Origin: Congeria kusceri
Taxonomy: Eukaryota; Mollusca; Bivalvia; Myida; Dreissenidae
Assembly: GCA_027627225.1 (NCBI GenBank)
Contig: CM051027.1
Location: forward strand, 90,022,151 to 90,086,150
Direction of reading: 5' to 3'
Length of the DNA: 64,000 nucleotides
Every line of letters starts with the position of its first letter. The stretch's first letter is position 1. This document shows, piece by piece, positions 9,696 to 21,538 of this stretch. The translations under genes were made by a program, and so were the position numbers. Under the pieces are notes generated by a model. It made no database searches. It saw only the letters and a list, made by a program, of their open reading frames with translations, and was not told the origin of the DNA.

Positions 9696-10660
9696 GGGTC
9701 GCATGGTTTATATGGAATATATAGCAAAATGACTTTAAAAATCTTTTCCTCTGAAACCGCAAGGCCCAGAGGTTTCATGTTTGGTATGGAACATCCTTTA
9801 GTGGTCCTTTACAAATTTTGTTCTAATTATTCCACTGGGGTCAAAACGGGCTACGCCCCGGGGGTCACATGGTTTATATAGAATATATAGCAAAATGCTT
9901 TAAAAATCTCCTTCTCTGAAACCACAAGGCCCAGAGGTTTGATATTTGGTATGTAACATCATATAGTAGTCCTCTACAAAGATTGTTCAAATTATGCCCC
10001 TAGGGTCAAAACTGGTCACGCCCGGGGGTCACGTGGTTTATATCAACTTTAATAGCAAAATACTTTAAAAATATTCTGCTCTAAAACCGCAAGATCCAGA
10101 GGTTTCATATTTCGTATGTAACATCCTCAAGTGGTCCTCTACAAAGATTGTTCAAATTATGCCCCATGGGTCAAAACTGACCACACCCCAGGGGTCACAT
10201 GGTTTATATAGACTTAAATAACAAAATGACTTTAAAATTCTTCTCCTCTGAAACCGCTAGGCCTACAGGTTTCATATATGTGGTATGTAACATCCGTATA
10301 GTGGTCCTCTACAAATATTGTTCAAATTATGCCCCTGGAGTCAAATCTGGTCACGCCCCGGGGGTCACATGGTTTATAAAATAGCAAAATGGCTTTAAAA
10401 ATCTTCTCCTATGAAATGGAAAGGCCCACAGCTTTCATATATTTGGTACGTAACATTGCATAGTGGTCGTCTCCAAAGATTGTTCAAATTATGCCCATGG
10501 GGTCAAATCTGGTGGCACCCTGAGGGGTCATATGCTTTATGAAGACTTAAATAGCATAATTACTTTAAAAATCTTTACCTGAAACCGCAAGGCAAAGAGG
10601 TTTGTTCAAGATTGTTCATATTATACCCCTGGGATAAACATAGGCCACGCCTCGGGGATG
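9696..10660 (+). repeat. Tandem repeat, about six units of 163-170 bp
   Basis: The anchor GGGTCACATGG (with small changes) recurs at 9696, 9862, 10026, 10192, 10362 and 10525, giving spacings of 166, 164, 166, 170 and 163 bases. A shortened last unit ends near 10660. Each unit holds CTCTGAAACCGCAAGGCC, TGGTCCTCTACAAA, and ATTATGCCCCTGGGGTCAAA blocks. Copies differ by substitutions and small indels, so the array is not new. I recall this as a repeat common in bivalve genomes. Confidence 0.85.
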
Positions 10661-10964
10661 CAAATTCCAATTGGGTTACAAGGTCTCAGATGAGCGTCCT
10701 AGGGTCCTCAGAGCCCTCTTGTTATAATTTGGCATAAATTAATGTTAACTTCGTTAGCTTTTGTTTAAATTGTTACATAGAAATACTTGTAGGGGGAGAT
10801 CTAGGTTAAAAAACAGTAAAAGGTAAAAGGTGCAGCTCAAAATTGAGCAGGTGCAAAAGCCTATTAATTATTATGGTCACAATTGAATCATTAAGCAAAT
10901 AATTTACATTCATTTGCCATGTACTGGTATGCACAATCATCAATGGAATAATTGATATTTGCAG

Positions 10965-12751
10965 GATCCAGAGCTGGAGGCAATATGCCAGCGGTTGAGC
11001 GTTCAGCAACAAAACAAAGAGTACAAGAAGATGGTCAGGCAGGTGGATAAGAAGGTGTGCTGGAAAGATTTATTATATAGTGGTTAATTGTCATGTTAGT
11101 GTCCCAATAAATCACAAATAAATATGCCATTCTTTGGGGTAGTTCAAATTTGCAGTTGTACATCAACACTATTAAAATAAGAAGAAAATAGTAGTGATGA
11201 TTATCTCCCTTTCTATACTTAAGCTCGTGTTTCTTGTTCAACAAGAGACCCAAAATTGTTTAAGAAGCTGTAACAATTTAAAAGGTATTTAATACCAATA
11301 CAAATATCTTTTTTCTAATTGCAAGACAGAGATTATTTTGCTCCTGGAAAAGACGGTAGGTACAATTTCAAATATGTATATTTAAAGTACTGGTTAAGGC
11401 TTTTCATATTATTGTTTTAAAATTTGTTCAAGTTACCGTAAAAGACTGTGCATAATGCAAACCCATGTATAAAGCGCACCCCATTTTAGGTTTTTTATGG
11501 TAAGTCAGAGTTAGGTTTAAAATTTAAATACCAGCACAAGTATTTAAATTTTAAATTTGTGTTACTCATGTCAAGAAACTGAATAATGCAAAACATATTG
11601 GAGTTTATATATTTTATTATAACACCGTGTGATGCTGGCAAAGTGCACACATATCTAATGTGTAAGGTAATGCATGCTATAATTTTAGTTTCTGCTAATA
11701 AAAGGCTAGTAATAAATTTATATTTGCACTGCCTTAAGTAAGAAAAGATTTTGAATTATTTTCTTTTTGAAGTCGGTAGAACTGTGTCTGTATTGTAGTG
11801 AAGAAAACAATTGTGTAGTGAATAGATTAAACTGCCTTTTTCAACATTGTAGTAAGGAAATCAACCGTCAGATGGTGTCTGTATTCAACTTTCTAGTCAC
11901 GGTGGGTGGAGCATTTGTCTTTGGCTACAAGGGGGTTGAGTACTCATTTCATGGAGATACCTTTGCTTTTGTAAGTATTGTAATACTGCTAGGCAAATTT
12001 GTAATCCAAATCTTATGAATAACCATTAATTGAACAAAAAATCTGCACACTATTTACACATATTGAATTACCTTTCTCCATCTTATGCATTCTATTTTAC
12101 AAAAACAACATCATAATTACATGTCATATTCTTTATACTAAAAGACTAAATAATTAGAAATGTTGACTGCACTGGTATAAATACATATTACATGTATCTG
12201 TTAATAAACTATAATGTTTGAAAGAATTTGCAGCGTTTTTCCTCTATATGAACATGGTACCCTAAAAAGGCACCTTTCCAATCCATTTTACCTACAACTT
12301 TTCCCAATTTGATATTTAAAAACATCTAAACTATATGGGAAATTAATCCAAAATAATAACACAAAGATTCACTACATGTATGTACCTATATTCAACTTTC
12401 ATTTCACCTCCTATAAACACAAGTGAAAGAATCATTGAAAAAGGTTGTTTTAGAGTTTATTTATTGTAACTCATTGTTTTCACATTCTTTTTGGCAGTTT
12501 TGCTGAAAGTGATATAATTCCTAGTTTGGTGAAAACAATGCAATTTTTCCCAGTACCTGTACCATTCCCAAATTTGTGAGGGAACAACGCTGATTGGGTC
12601 TGTAACTTACCATTGCAATAGCATTGCAAAACATGTTCATTGCATTGCATACATGTAAATATCTGTATTTCAGCAACTGATTGTTGGGTTGATACTGGCC
12701 ACCCTTGTGTTCTATGCTGATCTCTACTTTCTGCTCAAGGAAAACAGCTAG
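10965..12751 (+). CDS. TMEM199: TMEM199/VMA12-like protein (V-ATPase assembly factor), 3' exons
   Basis: Four exons with matching phases are seen: 10965-11054, 11330-11355, 11853-11970 and 12674-12751 (stop TAG). The first gives DPELEAICQRLSVQ...KEYKKMVRQV, the soluble helix preceding the membrane part in the Vma12/TMEM199 family. The third gives NRQMVSVFNFLVTVGGAFVF, and the last LIVGLILATLVFYADLYFLL, the two membrane segments that end these proteins. The family works in the ER on assembly of the V-ATPase Vo sector (family knowledge). The 26-bp second exon is the least sure, and its upstream neighbour uses a weak donor (GTGTGC). The N-terminal exons were not found; the tandem repeat array occupies the space just upstream. 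Confidence 0.75.
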
Positions 12752-13380
12752 TATCTGGTGACTGCAGTATGTAACCACTCAAAGAAAAATGGGTTAAATC
12801 CCATCACAGAGTGTTTGAAGCCATGATGACAAATTGCTCCATTTATAAATGTTACAAAAATATAGAATACATATTTAGCCACTGTTATACATTATCAAAC
12901 ACAAAGATTGTAAATACATGTTCCATCCCTTTAACATTGGCACTTGGCAGACATCAAGAACACTTTCTTGCCCAATAAAACACTTCTGCGACAATTGTAC
13001 GTTTGATCCAACATGTATGTGTGCTATTCATTTCACCTTCAATTTTAAATATTAAATAATGGTCTTCAATATTCAACATGTTTTGTAAGCATGAATTATC
13101 TTCTAAAATGAATTACTTGCAAATTGCAAACTGCTTTATGTGAAAGTTGGCCTTTTACTTACCATTGTTCATCATGTGTTACTTCTGTTCTATACACATC
13201 TGCATATTAAGGTACGAAATGAAAATTGTATGTTAAATTAAAAAGAAGATTCAGTATTTCATGCATCACTGACATGTGTGTATTGTTATGCTAGTAAACA
13301 ATTTTACTACTGATCTGTTCTAATTATGTATTTGTTTAATCTAGACTGTGTTATTTTTAAATTTTTATTAATTATTGTGG

Positions 13381-13386
13381 AATAAA
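13381..13386 (+). terminator. Poly(A) signal AATAAA for the TMEM199-like gene
   Basis: The hexamer lies about 630 bases after the stop codon, at the end of an AT-rich stretch that would be the 3' UTR. Confidence 0.5.
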
Positions 13387-13437
13387 CACAATTCACGGTT
13401 AGGCGACTCACTGGACCACCTCATTTGAAGGTGAGGC

Positions 13438-14187
13438 CTATTTTAAGGAATGTCTGTCCTCTTCATGAGGTATTCCACTCTGTGTATTGGTCCACCATAA
13501 AATCTCAGTATTATTGGCTGCAATCTTTTCTCTCAGCTGACTGAGCAATGGTTGGGTGCTCTGTCTCAATTGCCGCATTGTATTGATCTCATCTGATAAG
13601 GTCGCCACACTGAGACCACTGCAGGATGCCAATACTCAGGAGTACAATACCCTAGATTTGAGAGCGGGGGGGGGGGGGGGGTCAAATCAAGAAGGATTAA
13701 AATAGGCTTTTAAGAAAATGTCCTGTGGTGACTTCCGATTTGGTCCTGTGGAGTAAAAATATTGTAAGCAGTAAGCACGACTTCCAATTTTTTATTATAT
13801 TCTCCTTTGAAGGGCGCTTTTCCAAAAATCTGGGAATGTCATTACCAGTCGCAATGGTGAAAGAACACACGGTTGAGGTTTCGTTTAATTGACGTGTAAT
13901 GGTAGCTTTGGAAGAGTTCGGTCGAAGGTGGACGAGGGTCTGTTGACTCATTCATCATGCATAAAACAGAACCATGTCACCAAAGGTGTTTCTGCTCTTC
14001 TGTTTGCCACATTTACAGTAATAGAAGACCGAGATAGTGCATTAACATTGACCTGTTGATAACTCGAATCAGCACAATAAGTTAAAGGCTTAATTTCATG
14101 TTTGCCTATATAGCCGCTGCATGGTTTGCTCAATCCCTCCCTCACTGACTTACTAGGAATAACGATTTCATCGTATACAGTAGACAT
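13438..14187 (-). other. Unrecognised minus-strand open frames, possibly a decayed gene
   Basis: Three consecutive minus-strand readings of 60-85 codons abut or overlap in different frames (14187-13948, 13951-13697, 13632-13438). Their composition is more protein-like than that of the flanks, but I recognise no domain and see no splice sites that join them. This could be the remains of a mobile element gene with frameshifts. Confidence 0.3.
13666..13681 (+). repeat. Poly-G tract of 16 bases
   Basis: Sixteen G in a row, rare in such AT-rich DNA. It could form a quadruplex or mark an assembly weak point. Confidence 0.8.
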
Positions 14188-14432
14188 TCAACCCACTGCC
14201 AGCCTCTTAAAGCCTTCTCCAGCGATCACTCCGATTACATCGGCCACTTCTGACAAACAAAAAGTAACCCCTAAGGATGTGTAGTTAAGGACGCACCAGC
14301 CCAGAGTGGAAGAGCGTAATTACCAGTCAACAAACTCGACCTTTTGTAGTTGATACGTTTCAACGTGATACAATGGACTAATGTTTGTTGCATTAATTAT
14401 ATAACTTAGATGTTAGATATACGTTATTTCAG

Positions 14433-14556
14433 TCGTGTCGGCTATTGTCCATTCTGTCGCGAGAAGAGCGTGTCGTCATATGACCTTGTGCGTCCTTGCA
14501 TCAAACGTGATGCATGTCGTCGTCGGTATGTCTGTCACGTAGCCATCGGCATTTAA
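14433..14556 (+). other. Candidate terminal exon with a CPFC motif (plus strand)
   Basis: After a good acceptor (TTATTTCAG) a 40-codon frame in phase 2 begins RVGYCPFCREKS and runs to a TAA, with further cysteines and the dibasic stretches IKR and CRRR. The phase and the early CPFC recall the last exons of peptide genes B and C, but no signal-peptide exon was found upstream and the end of the frame is built from CGTCGT-like repeats. It may be chance. Confidence 0.3.
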
Positions 14557-14846
14557 CGTCGTCCATGTATACATGTGAAATCATACTTTTCAAATCATTA
14601 GTTTGTTAGATAACAACTTTGTAAAAATAATGCATTTTTCTTATCAACTGCAAAATATCGTCGATCTACACACATATTCGTACTGGGAATGCATTCGGAT
14701 ATTTGCATGTATTTCTTCGTGCTGATAAAAGAATATGTGAACGTTATAGTAAACACCTTTACAAACCCGAAACTGTACTACAATTTATTGGTCAATAAAT
14801 ATGATATGCTAACTGACAGTTGTGCAACTTTGTTTCTGCGCAGAAT

Positions 14847-15412
14847 TTATAAAGCTATAATTAAACGCATTCGGTATTTTAAACAGTTTACAGACAGGTT
14901 AAATATCTTCCACTTCCAGAATGTATCTAGTTTGGTTTTAAAACTTAGAACTGAGTCACTGCACACAATGTCCTCTTCTAAAATATTCCAATTATCGATC
15001 GCCCTTGCTGGGAATGAATTTTGTCTTCTAGATTTGTTTACTATCGGTTTTTTCATTTTGAAGGTGTGGCCACGAGTTACAATGTCATTGAAAGTGAAAA
15101 ATTTCTCTGGATCAATGTCATCAATTTTGTTAATTATTCTGTAGATTTGAATAAGATCATATCTTTTCCTTCTGTATGTAAGTGTTGGAAGGTTTAATTT
15201 CTCTAAGCGCTCTGCATAACTGAAAGATAACTTTCCGTCGCTCAGGGGTTCATTTATTACTTTACAAAGTGGTTTACAAATGACATCGCTAGTTTCTTTC
15301 GACACTTTCTTGTGACAGCTGTCTGGTCCCATGGATTTCTATTTGTTCAAGTTCTGTATATGTTTCAACAGTTTAATTTCTTCCGCATATATATGTATAA
15401 GAGATTCACCAG
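14847..15412 (-). pseudogene. LINE copy with the RT core deleted
   Basis: The minus strand reads KSMGPDSCHKKVSKE...VINEPLSDG, the start of a LINE RT domain. It then passes without a break into SYAERLEKLNLPTLTYRR...FFTFNDIVTRGHTFK, which belongs to the C-terminal region about 300 or more codons further on. The polymerase motifs, including the FADD box, are absent. A TAG near 15335 interrupts the frame just before KSMGPD, and recognisable LINE sequence (KLLKHIQNLNK) precedes it. The copy cannot encode a polymerase. Confidence 0.7.
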
Positions 15413-15530
15413 GTTCACGAAGGTCAAAAATGGCCCTATGGGATTTATTGATTAAAATTACCTGAATGAGTCGGTTATATCTCTAGTTTCGAAAAACATT
15501 TATAAAAACCCTTAAAGAAACTATTTTCTC

Positions 15531-16067
15531 GTTGCCATGGCAACCATCTCAAATATACCCATTTTTGATATATGAATACAACAAGGATATCGTGAGCAAT
15601 AAAACAATTTTATTAAAGGGAACTAATACGAACAAGAAGTAGTTTGATCAAGACCGAAAGAAAACTTGTATTCTTAACATAATAATTTACATGCTAGAAC
15701 TCAAGTTTCCAAGGTAACCATGTTTATTGTTGAAACAAATATATAGGTGTTTTCCTTTTGAATTTAAACATGCACATTTTGACAAATTTCAAGCGCAGTC
15801 ATTATACTCTCAGCAAAAAGATGTGTATACATATATGTTGCCATAGCAACTAATCATAGCAATATAATTTTATAGATTTCCAGCATTGTAATGACACTGG
15901 ACATTGTAAAAGTGCAGTAATACAAAATACAAAATACAGCAAACTGATACAAACTGTCAACCAAGAAATAGTCCTGAATTAGTTTGAACATTCCTATAAA
16001 ATATACACAACAGAACTTATGCATAAATCAATTTAAATGCTCATTCAATCATGGTTGCTACGGTAAC
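15531..16067. repeat. Cluster of four X-box-like 14-bp palindromes
   Basis: GTTGCCATGGCAAC (15531-15544), GTTTCCAAGGTAAC (15705-15718), GTTGCCATAGCAAC (15837-15850) and GTTGCTACGGTAAC (16054-16067) all fit or nearly fit the RFX-factor X-box, two 6-bp half-sites around a 2-bp centre. They lie in the AT-rich stretch downstream of the transposase stop at 16464 and may belong to that element's 3' region. Confidence 0.6.
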
Positions 16068-16463
16068 TATAGCCACCAAATACATGGAACTTAAGCTAAA
16101 ATTAAATGCAGTATTCAGTTTATAATAGTTTTCTATAACCATCTCAATGAATTTTTGATGTTGCTAACAAATATTTAAGTAAACATGTGTAGCTTTGATG
16201 CTTAATTGGAAACATATGCTGCAGGTGTTCTAAAGTGATGTTTAATCCATAGAACTATAAACAGCAGTATTAGAGAACGGTTAGAAGAAGAAGTTACCAG
16301 GCAGAGATAGTTCAAATATAATAGCAACATTCTTCTAAATCACAAAAGTATACAAGATTAAAGATTAAATAGTAGCCTAAAATGCACATGACAATTATCT
16401 AATCAAACTCTATGTTAAAAACTTCATGAATAATATCAACATCAAACAACATAACTTTTAGTA

Positions 16464-19400
16464 TTACTCCTCAATGGCACTTTCCTCGGAGTCAGAGGAA
16501 TCTACCGGTTCTGGTACATCGGCCGCATCGTCAATATACTGTCCCAAGCCCTTCACACCTGGTTCCCTTGAAGACGGGTTAGGCTGGCCAAGGTACCACA
16601 ACACGGAAGCTACATGTGAGCAAGTACCCACAGTCCTGGACCCACACTTGCACCGACAGTACCAGCCAATGATGTGGTCACTGTCGTACCCATATCACTT
16701 ATGAGCGGGACAACACATGCCTGCTCTGCAATCTGACTCTAATTAAACCTTCCAACTCTTTATACACCTGTATACTGCATTCACTGCCTAGGTACTCCTG
16801 GATGTAACTACCTGTGAGTTTCAACTGGTACGCACCTAGAGTCAGTAACCGCAGTGTGTTGTCATCAAGAGATGGAAAGTCGAGGTCTTCAGTGTTGGTA
16901 TCAGCCCACTTGGCGACACTCCGCCGTTTTTATCAGTTACAAACTGTTGAAGTACATTGGAATGGCTCAGTAACTTCCGCATGCGTGCGGCCACAGCCAG
17001 GTCCTCCTCGACATTCTTGGTAGCATTAATGGGGGTCAGGTACTTGTTGGATAGGGCGCAGACAATTCGGACATAGTCCCCTATAAAGGGGACCTGTGTT
17101 GTAGGCAGGATTTTATCAAGGTACTTCCAACGTTTGATCCTTGCGTTGGCTGCTTCTACAACCCATCGCAACTGCAAAACAAAGATTAAAAAAAAAAAAT
17201 TCTACATATATAATTATATGTAAGTTCTTGTTACTTGCTCATGTTGAATATATATACAATTTACAAAGATGTGTTAATATAATTTGCAACTTGATTATCT
17301 TAGTTATTCTAAGTTCTTACACTTGAAATTAATTAGAATCTTTCGTGGCCGAAAGTTTAGGTACAACAACTACGTTCGATATGTCCGGTGAATAACAGTA
17401 TTTGCAGAATATATTTTAAATTTTTATCCAATTCTATTTTTTTTAAAGTAAAGAAATAATTTTCGATGTATAGTTGTTTATCGGTCAATAAACAACCCTT
17501 TGGAGTTCTGATGCGTAGGAATTAAACCACGATGCGTTGGTTTAATATCTACTCATCTAAATGACAAAGAGTGGTTAATTCTCCGATAAATAACGAAAAT
17601 GCGAAAATATTTTCAATTCTAACATAATCTGTCACGTATTTTTGCAATTGCAATGAGCACTACATTTTGCTGCGCTAAGCTCACACAATAGGGACTACTT
17701 TTTGCAATATTTATTGGGTAGTTTAACAACGATTATTTCTTTATTTGTCCATACAAAAAAATAGCAACTATCATGTAAAAATAGTTATTAACGTATTATT
17801 TTATCATTATTTCAGTAACAGCGTTACAGCCCGATTTTCATACATTGTTTAGTATTCCCAATTTGAACAAACACAATTATCCATTTAAACTCACGAGGTG
17901 ATAATAAATACACCTGTTAAAATACAGATTATAACAGCGAGTCGTCACCAAATAACTGGGCATTCAAACTGCAAGCCGTTAGCAACGCCATTAGCAACGG
18001 CGAAGCGTGCTCCACGCTTTGCACGTGGGCGGACACGCTTAGCACGTGGACGTTGTTAACAATCAGTAATCAAACCCCTGTAACAGGCCTTACGACTACG
18101 AAAATTCTCTATCTCAATATTAGATTCTGACAAATTAAAACGCTTGTTACATACAGGCTTTCTGTGTCATTGGCTAATATTTAAAATTAATACTAAAATT
18201 AAGCTTAAGCATAAGAATGTTCGTAGTCGTTTGGCCTGAGCAACGTAAGTGAAATATCGGCGAAATCTTATTTTGGGCTGACACAATATGCGTATTGTTC
18301 AATTTGCTTTTAATGGACAGTGTTACGGCGGAAACATTTTAATGTTAACATGAATGGGATAAGTATAGGTTGTATTCCAAAGAGAATTATGTGTGCATAA
18401 TTAGGTTTCATTCTTTATTTACGCTATTATGAAAACGTATGTTATATTTCAAACGAACAATAATTATAACAAACGGACAAGAAACAAAGTATATAAATTT
18501 ACAAAAACATTAGCTGAACAAGACCATGCCAGAAGACTTATAGTGTATATTAAACACAGTCGAATACAATTACCTTTGCTACTGGTGTTAGCATCCTCGG
18601 TCGACATCTGCTTATCGTCATTTTTCATGAAAGCTGGCATTTCTGCCTGTATACCGACGTCATCGAGCAGTGTAAGGGAGTCGCGAAACCCGCGATCAAC
18701 GACGAAGATGTCGTTTGGCTTAATCCATTGTTTCATTTCTTCGATGTTTTTGTGCACTGTATGATTCAGGATTGATGCATCGTTATTTTTTGAGTCGGAA
18801 AAATATGGCCCAAGAATGCTCACAAAATATCCAGACGTTGCAACTATCACCATTGGTTCAACAAGTGGACGGCCTTTGTGGACACTGTAAGAACGTCTTT
18901 GAAATTAAAAATTGGAGTTTTTCTTGATGTTAATGTAGGTTCCGTCAAGTACCAATATTGCTTGATCATTACGTTCAGCAAGAAGAGATTGGTCTAATGT
19001 CCTGTATGATTGTCAATGATATTTACACGACTGATATGTTGAAATCCAAGATAGTGTGGAACGAAATGTTGCATCAAAAGTTTTCTCACTAATTGAATTG
19101 CCCTTCTTATACTTGATTTTGTAATGCCGAAGAGAGTTGCGAGCAAACTATTAGATATTCCGGATTTCATTTTGAAAAGAAAAATACCGGTTGTTGTTGC
19201 TTTGATCGCACTGGAGTTTCTCTAAGTTGCTCTTGCAATACATTGAGTAAGTCCTGAAATTCTTCCCTGCTAAGTCCAGTCATGTTTTTGAGATCAATGT
19301 CTGAGTAATGCTCAAGATTTTCAAAAGACATTCGTTTTATAGTTGATTTAAAAGGTCTGTAATTGTTGTTCTGTTGAAAAAGGCTTGGTCCGTTGATTTA

Positions 19401-19840
19401 AAGTTTAAAAAGGTATCTGGGTGGAAATGGCCGAGTTCATAGTCTATGTGGCACGGACAGCATCTGCTAAGTGCGGTGATAATAATATTGTGTTGTACAA
19501 ACACTTCTGTTCTAAGCTGCTGTGGCACAACAATCAGTTTCGGTCAAGGCTTTTTACATATAAAGCAGTACCCATAACTACGCTGTCTGGATTTTAAGTC
19601 GTCTGGATGGTGGACTGCCCACAGTGGCTGAACTTGCTTCTTCAACCTTGGGAAGACGGTTCTGATGTAATATCGGAGATTCATTACGTCGATATGCTGG
19701 TCGTGAACATTTTCCGCAAATATAGTCGGACTCACTGCTTTCAATTAAGAAATTCCTTCGAAGATATTTTCTCAGATGTTTGTTTACTTGCCGTCTTTAA
19801 TGAACTTTCAGTTTACAACTGCATAGAATGCACTTTGACT
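16464..19840 (-). pseudogene. Decayed DDE_Tnp_4-type transposase with zinc-binding ends
   Basis: Read from 19840 downward. A cysteine-rich N-terminal part has CFICKKP, then a TGA near 19556, then CCPCH. A helical region follows (LEHYSDIDLKNMTGLSREEF). The first catalytic Asp is in ILVLDGTYI (about 18955), the second in FVVDRGFRDSL (about 18690), and the Glu in RWVVEAANARIKRWK (about 17160). The last two blocks are split by a likely intron of about 1.4 kb with GTAATT and TTTTGCAG ends. The C-terminus has a SWIM-like CRCKCG...GTCSH motif and an acidic tail ending at the stop 16464-16466. Frameshifts near 16900, 16720 and 19340 and several stops make it inactive. The family cuts and pastes DNA; all three DDE residues are still visible. 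The element ends were not identified. Confidence 0.75.
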
Positions 19841-20220
19841 GAGGCATCCTGTAATAAACTATATTTTTAAATACCAACAATATACCTGCTGGCTATAAAA
19901 TACACCATACCAGTAGTTCCTCGGATAATATCAGTAGGTATCAATATCAAAACTATAATTAAATAACTGGTATTTGAAATCCAAAAAATAGATGTAATCA
20001 ATTTATATAGATCTAGTTCTTAAAATTCTTAAAAATATTAGTGTCACGAAATATAAAAATATTATGGTACTTGCAAGTCAATTTATTAAATGTTAAATTG
20101 CAAAAGATGGTACCGCGTGTTTAATTCAAATACAACTTAACTATAATTGAAAAAAAATTGCGAAGGTGTTACAAAGTATTAAATTAAAAACATATTACCA
20201 ATAATTTAAAAGAAATATGA

Positions 20221-20310
20221 AAAAAAAACCTATCCTGTCGGAGACATGAATTGAACCACGTCCGCCCGAGTGCAAGCCCACACATACATCTAATACTACA
20301 TCACCGCTTC
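20221..20310 (-). repeat. tRNA-derived SINE remnant or tRNA pseudogene with Pol III terminator
   Basis: On the minus strand an A-box-like TAGTATTAGATG is followed 30-40 bases later by a B-box-like GGTTCAATTC, then by eight T (20228-20221), a Pol III stop. The acceptor stem does not close, so this is not a working tRNA gene. Confidence 0.5.
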
Positions 20311-20943
20311 TCACAGAAGTTGAAGTTAAACTTCTACATACATGGAACTGAAAACAAAACCCAAAGAACCAATATACTTATTTCCGTTAATTTTCCTTTT
20401 AACCAAATGTTTTATCATCGGCCGAACGACTACAACTTAATTTCATACTTACATGTCACAATAACAAACGTTATACGAATATTACATAGCGATCTACATA
20501 TATACCACACCTGCCGTCTGCTATGTCAAGTATTTGACAACAACGAACTGTCAAACAACGCAACTAATGAAAAAATGATACTGACATGATTTATTCCAAT
20601 ATTTAGTTGATAAAAGCCATTGATTTTAAAAGTGTATGAACACAGTATATACCAGCTTGTATCTGTCAGCGGCAAATTGAAGAATTCACTCAAATTCAGC
20701 TGGTGCTAACAACGCCGTCGACAGTACGAGTCAGTAAGAGTTGCGTCCCGTGTAAACGATGATTTCGGATAGTGATTTTCGGACACGTTAATTAGTTAAT
20801 TAATTTTATGTGGATATAATATGAATAAAACAAACAACATTGTTAATATTGGTTAATGTATGTTAGAATTGGTAAGAATTTACATCAACTTGTGATGCGC
20901 CTGGTTTAGGCAGTGAATACCCAGTGAGCATTTCCACATGTTT

Positions 20944-21054
20944 TAAATATGAAGCCCCAAATGGGACACCTTCAAACTTTTAGAACTTAAAGGAGTTACC
21001 TGTACGGTAACAAATACAAAATATCTTGGTGTCGCATGTGGGGCTTCATATTTA
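20944..21054. mobile_element. Short hairpin MITE with 27-bp inverted ends
   Basis: TAAATATGAAGCCCCAAATG... at 20944-20970 is matched in inverted form at 21028-21054 with two mismatches. The 57-base loop itself contains GTTACC and GGTAAC half-sites. Confidence 0.7.
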
Positions 21055-21538
21055 TTCATGCCATAATGTGTAGTATGTTTAGCTAAAAATGGCTTTTTTT
21101 GGCAGATAGCCAAAAATCAAACATCCTTCAAGAGAATAAGAGAAGTCACAAAAACAAAGTTTATTTATCTATTACATGATCGAAGGTTAAACAACAACAA
21201 AATACCAGATAATGGATTTCATTACATTTCATTTTTGCGAAAAAACAGGGCCGAATTTGCACTTTCGTGAACCTAGTCCTTTCTGTTCAAATGTTGGCAA
21301 AGGTCCAGGGGGTTCAGACGCAAACACAAATTACGTGTTCAACAATTTAGTCTTTTGCAAGTTATTTAGTATATCGTCCTTAAAATGGGAAATGTTTGAT
21401 GTCGACTTAGTTTGCTTTTTTTTACATATGCCCACAAACCTTTAGAGTTTCTTTTCATATTACATGTATTACGATATTTTTACTCAGCTATAGACACGAA
21501 ACAGATTGAGGTAACTGGTTTATATAAAATACCCGCAT

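Noticed and set aside
9696..10660. Regularly spaced repeats as a CRISPR array
   Set aside because: The units are about 165 bp, adjoining and degenerate, without unique spacers, and the DNA is plainly eukaryotic.
14689..15144. Plus-strand open frame of about 150 codons
   Set aside because: It overlaps the LINE C-terminal domain on the minus strand, which matches a known family; the plus frame does not.
20221..20310. Functional tRNA gene on the minus strand
   Set aside because: A and B boxes and a T run are present, but the acceptor and anticodon arms do not fold into a full cloverleaf.
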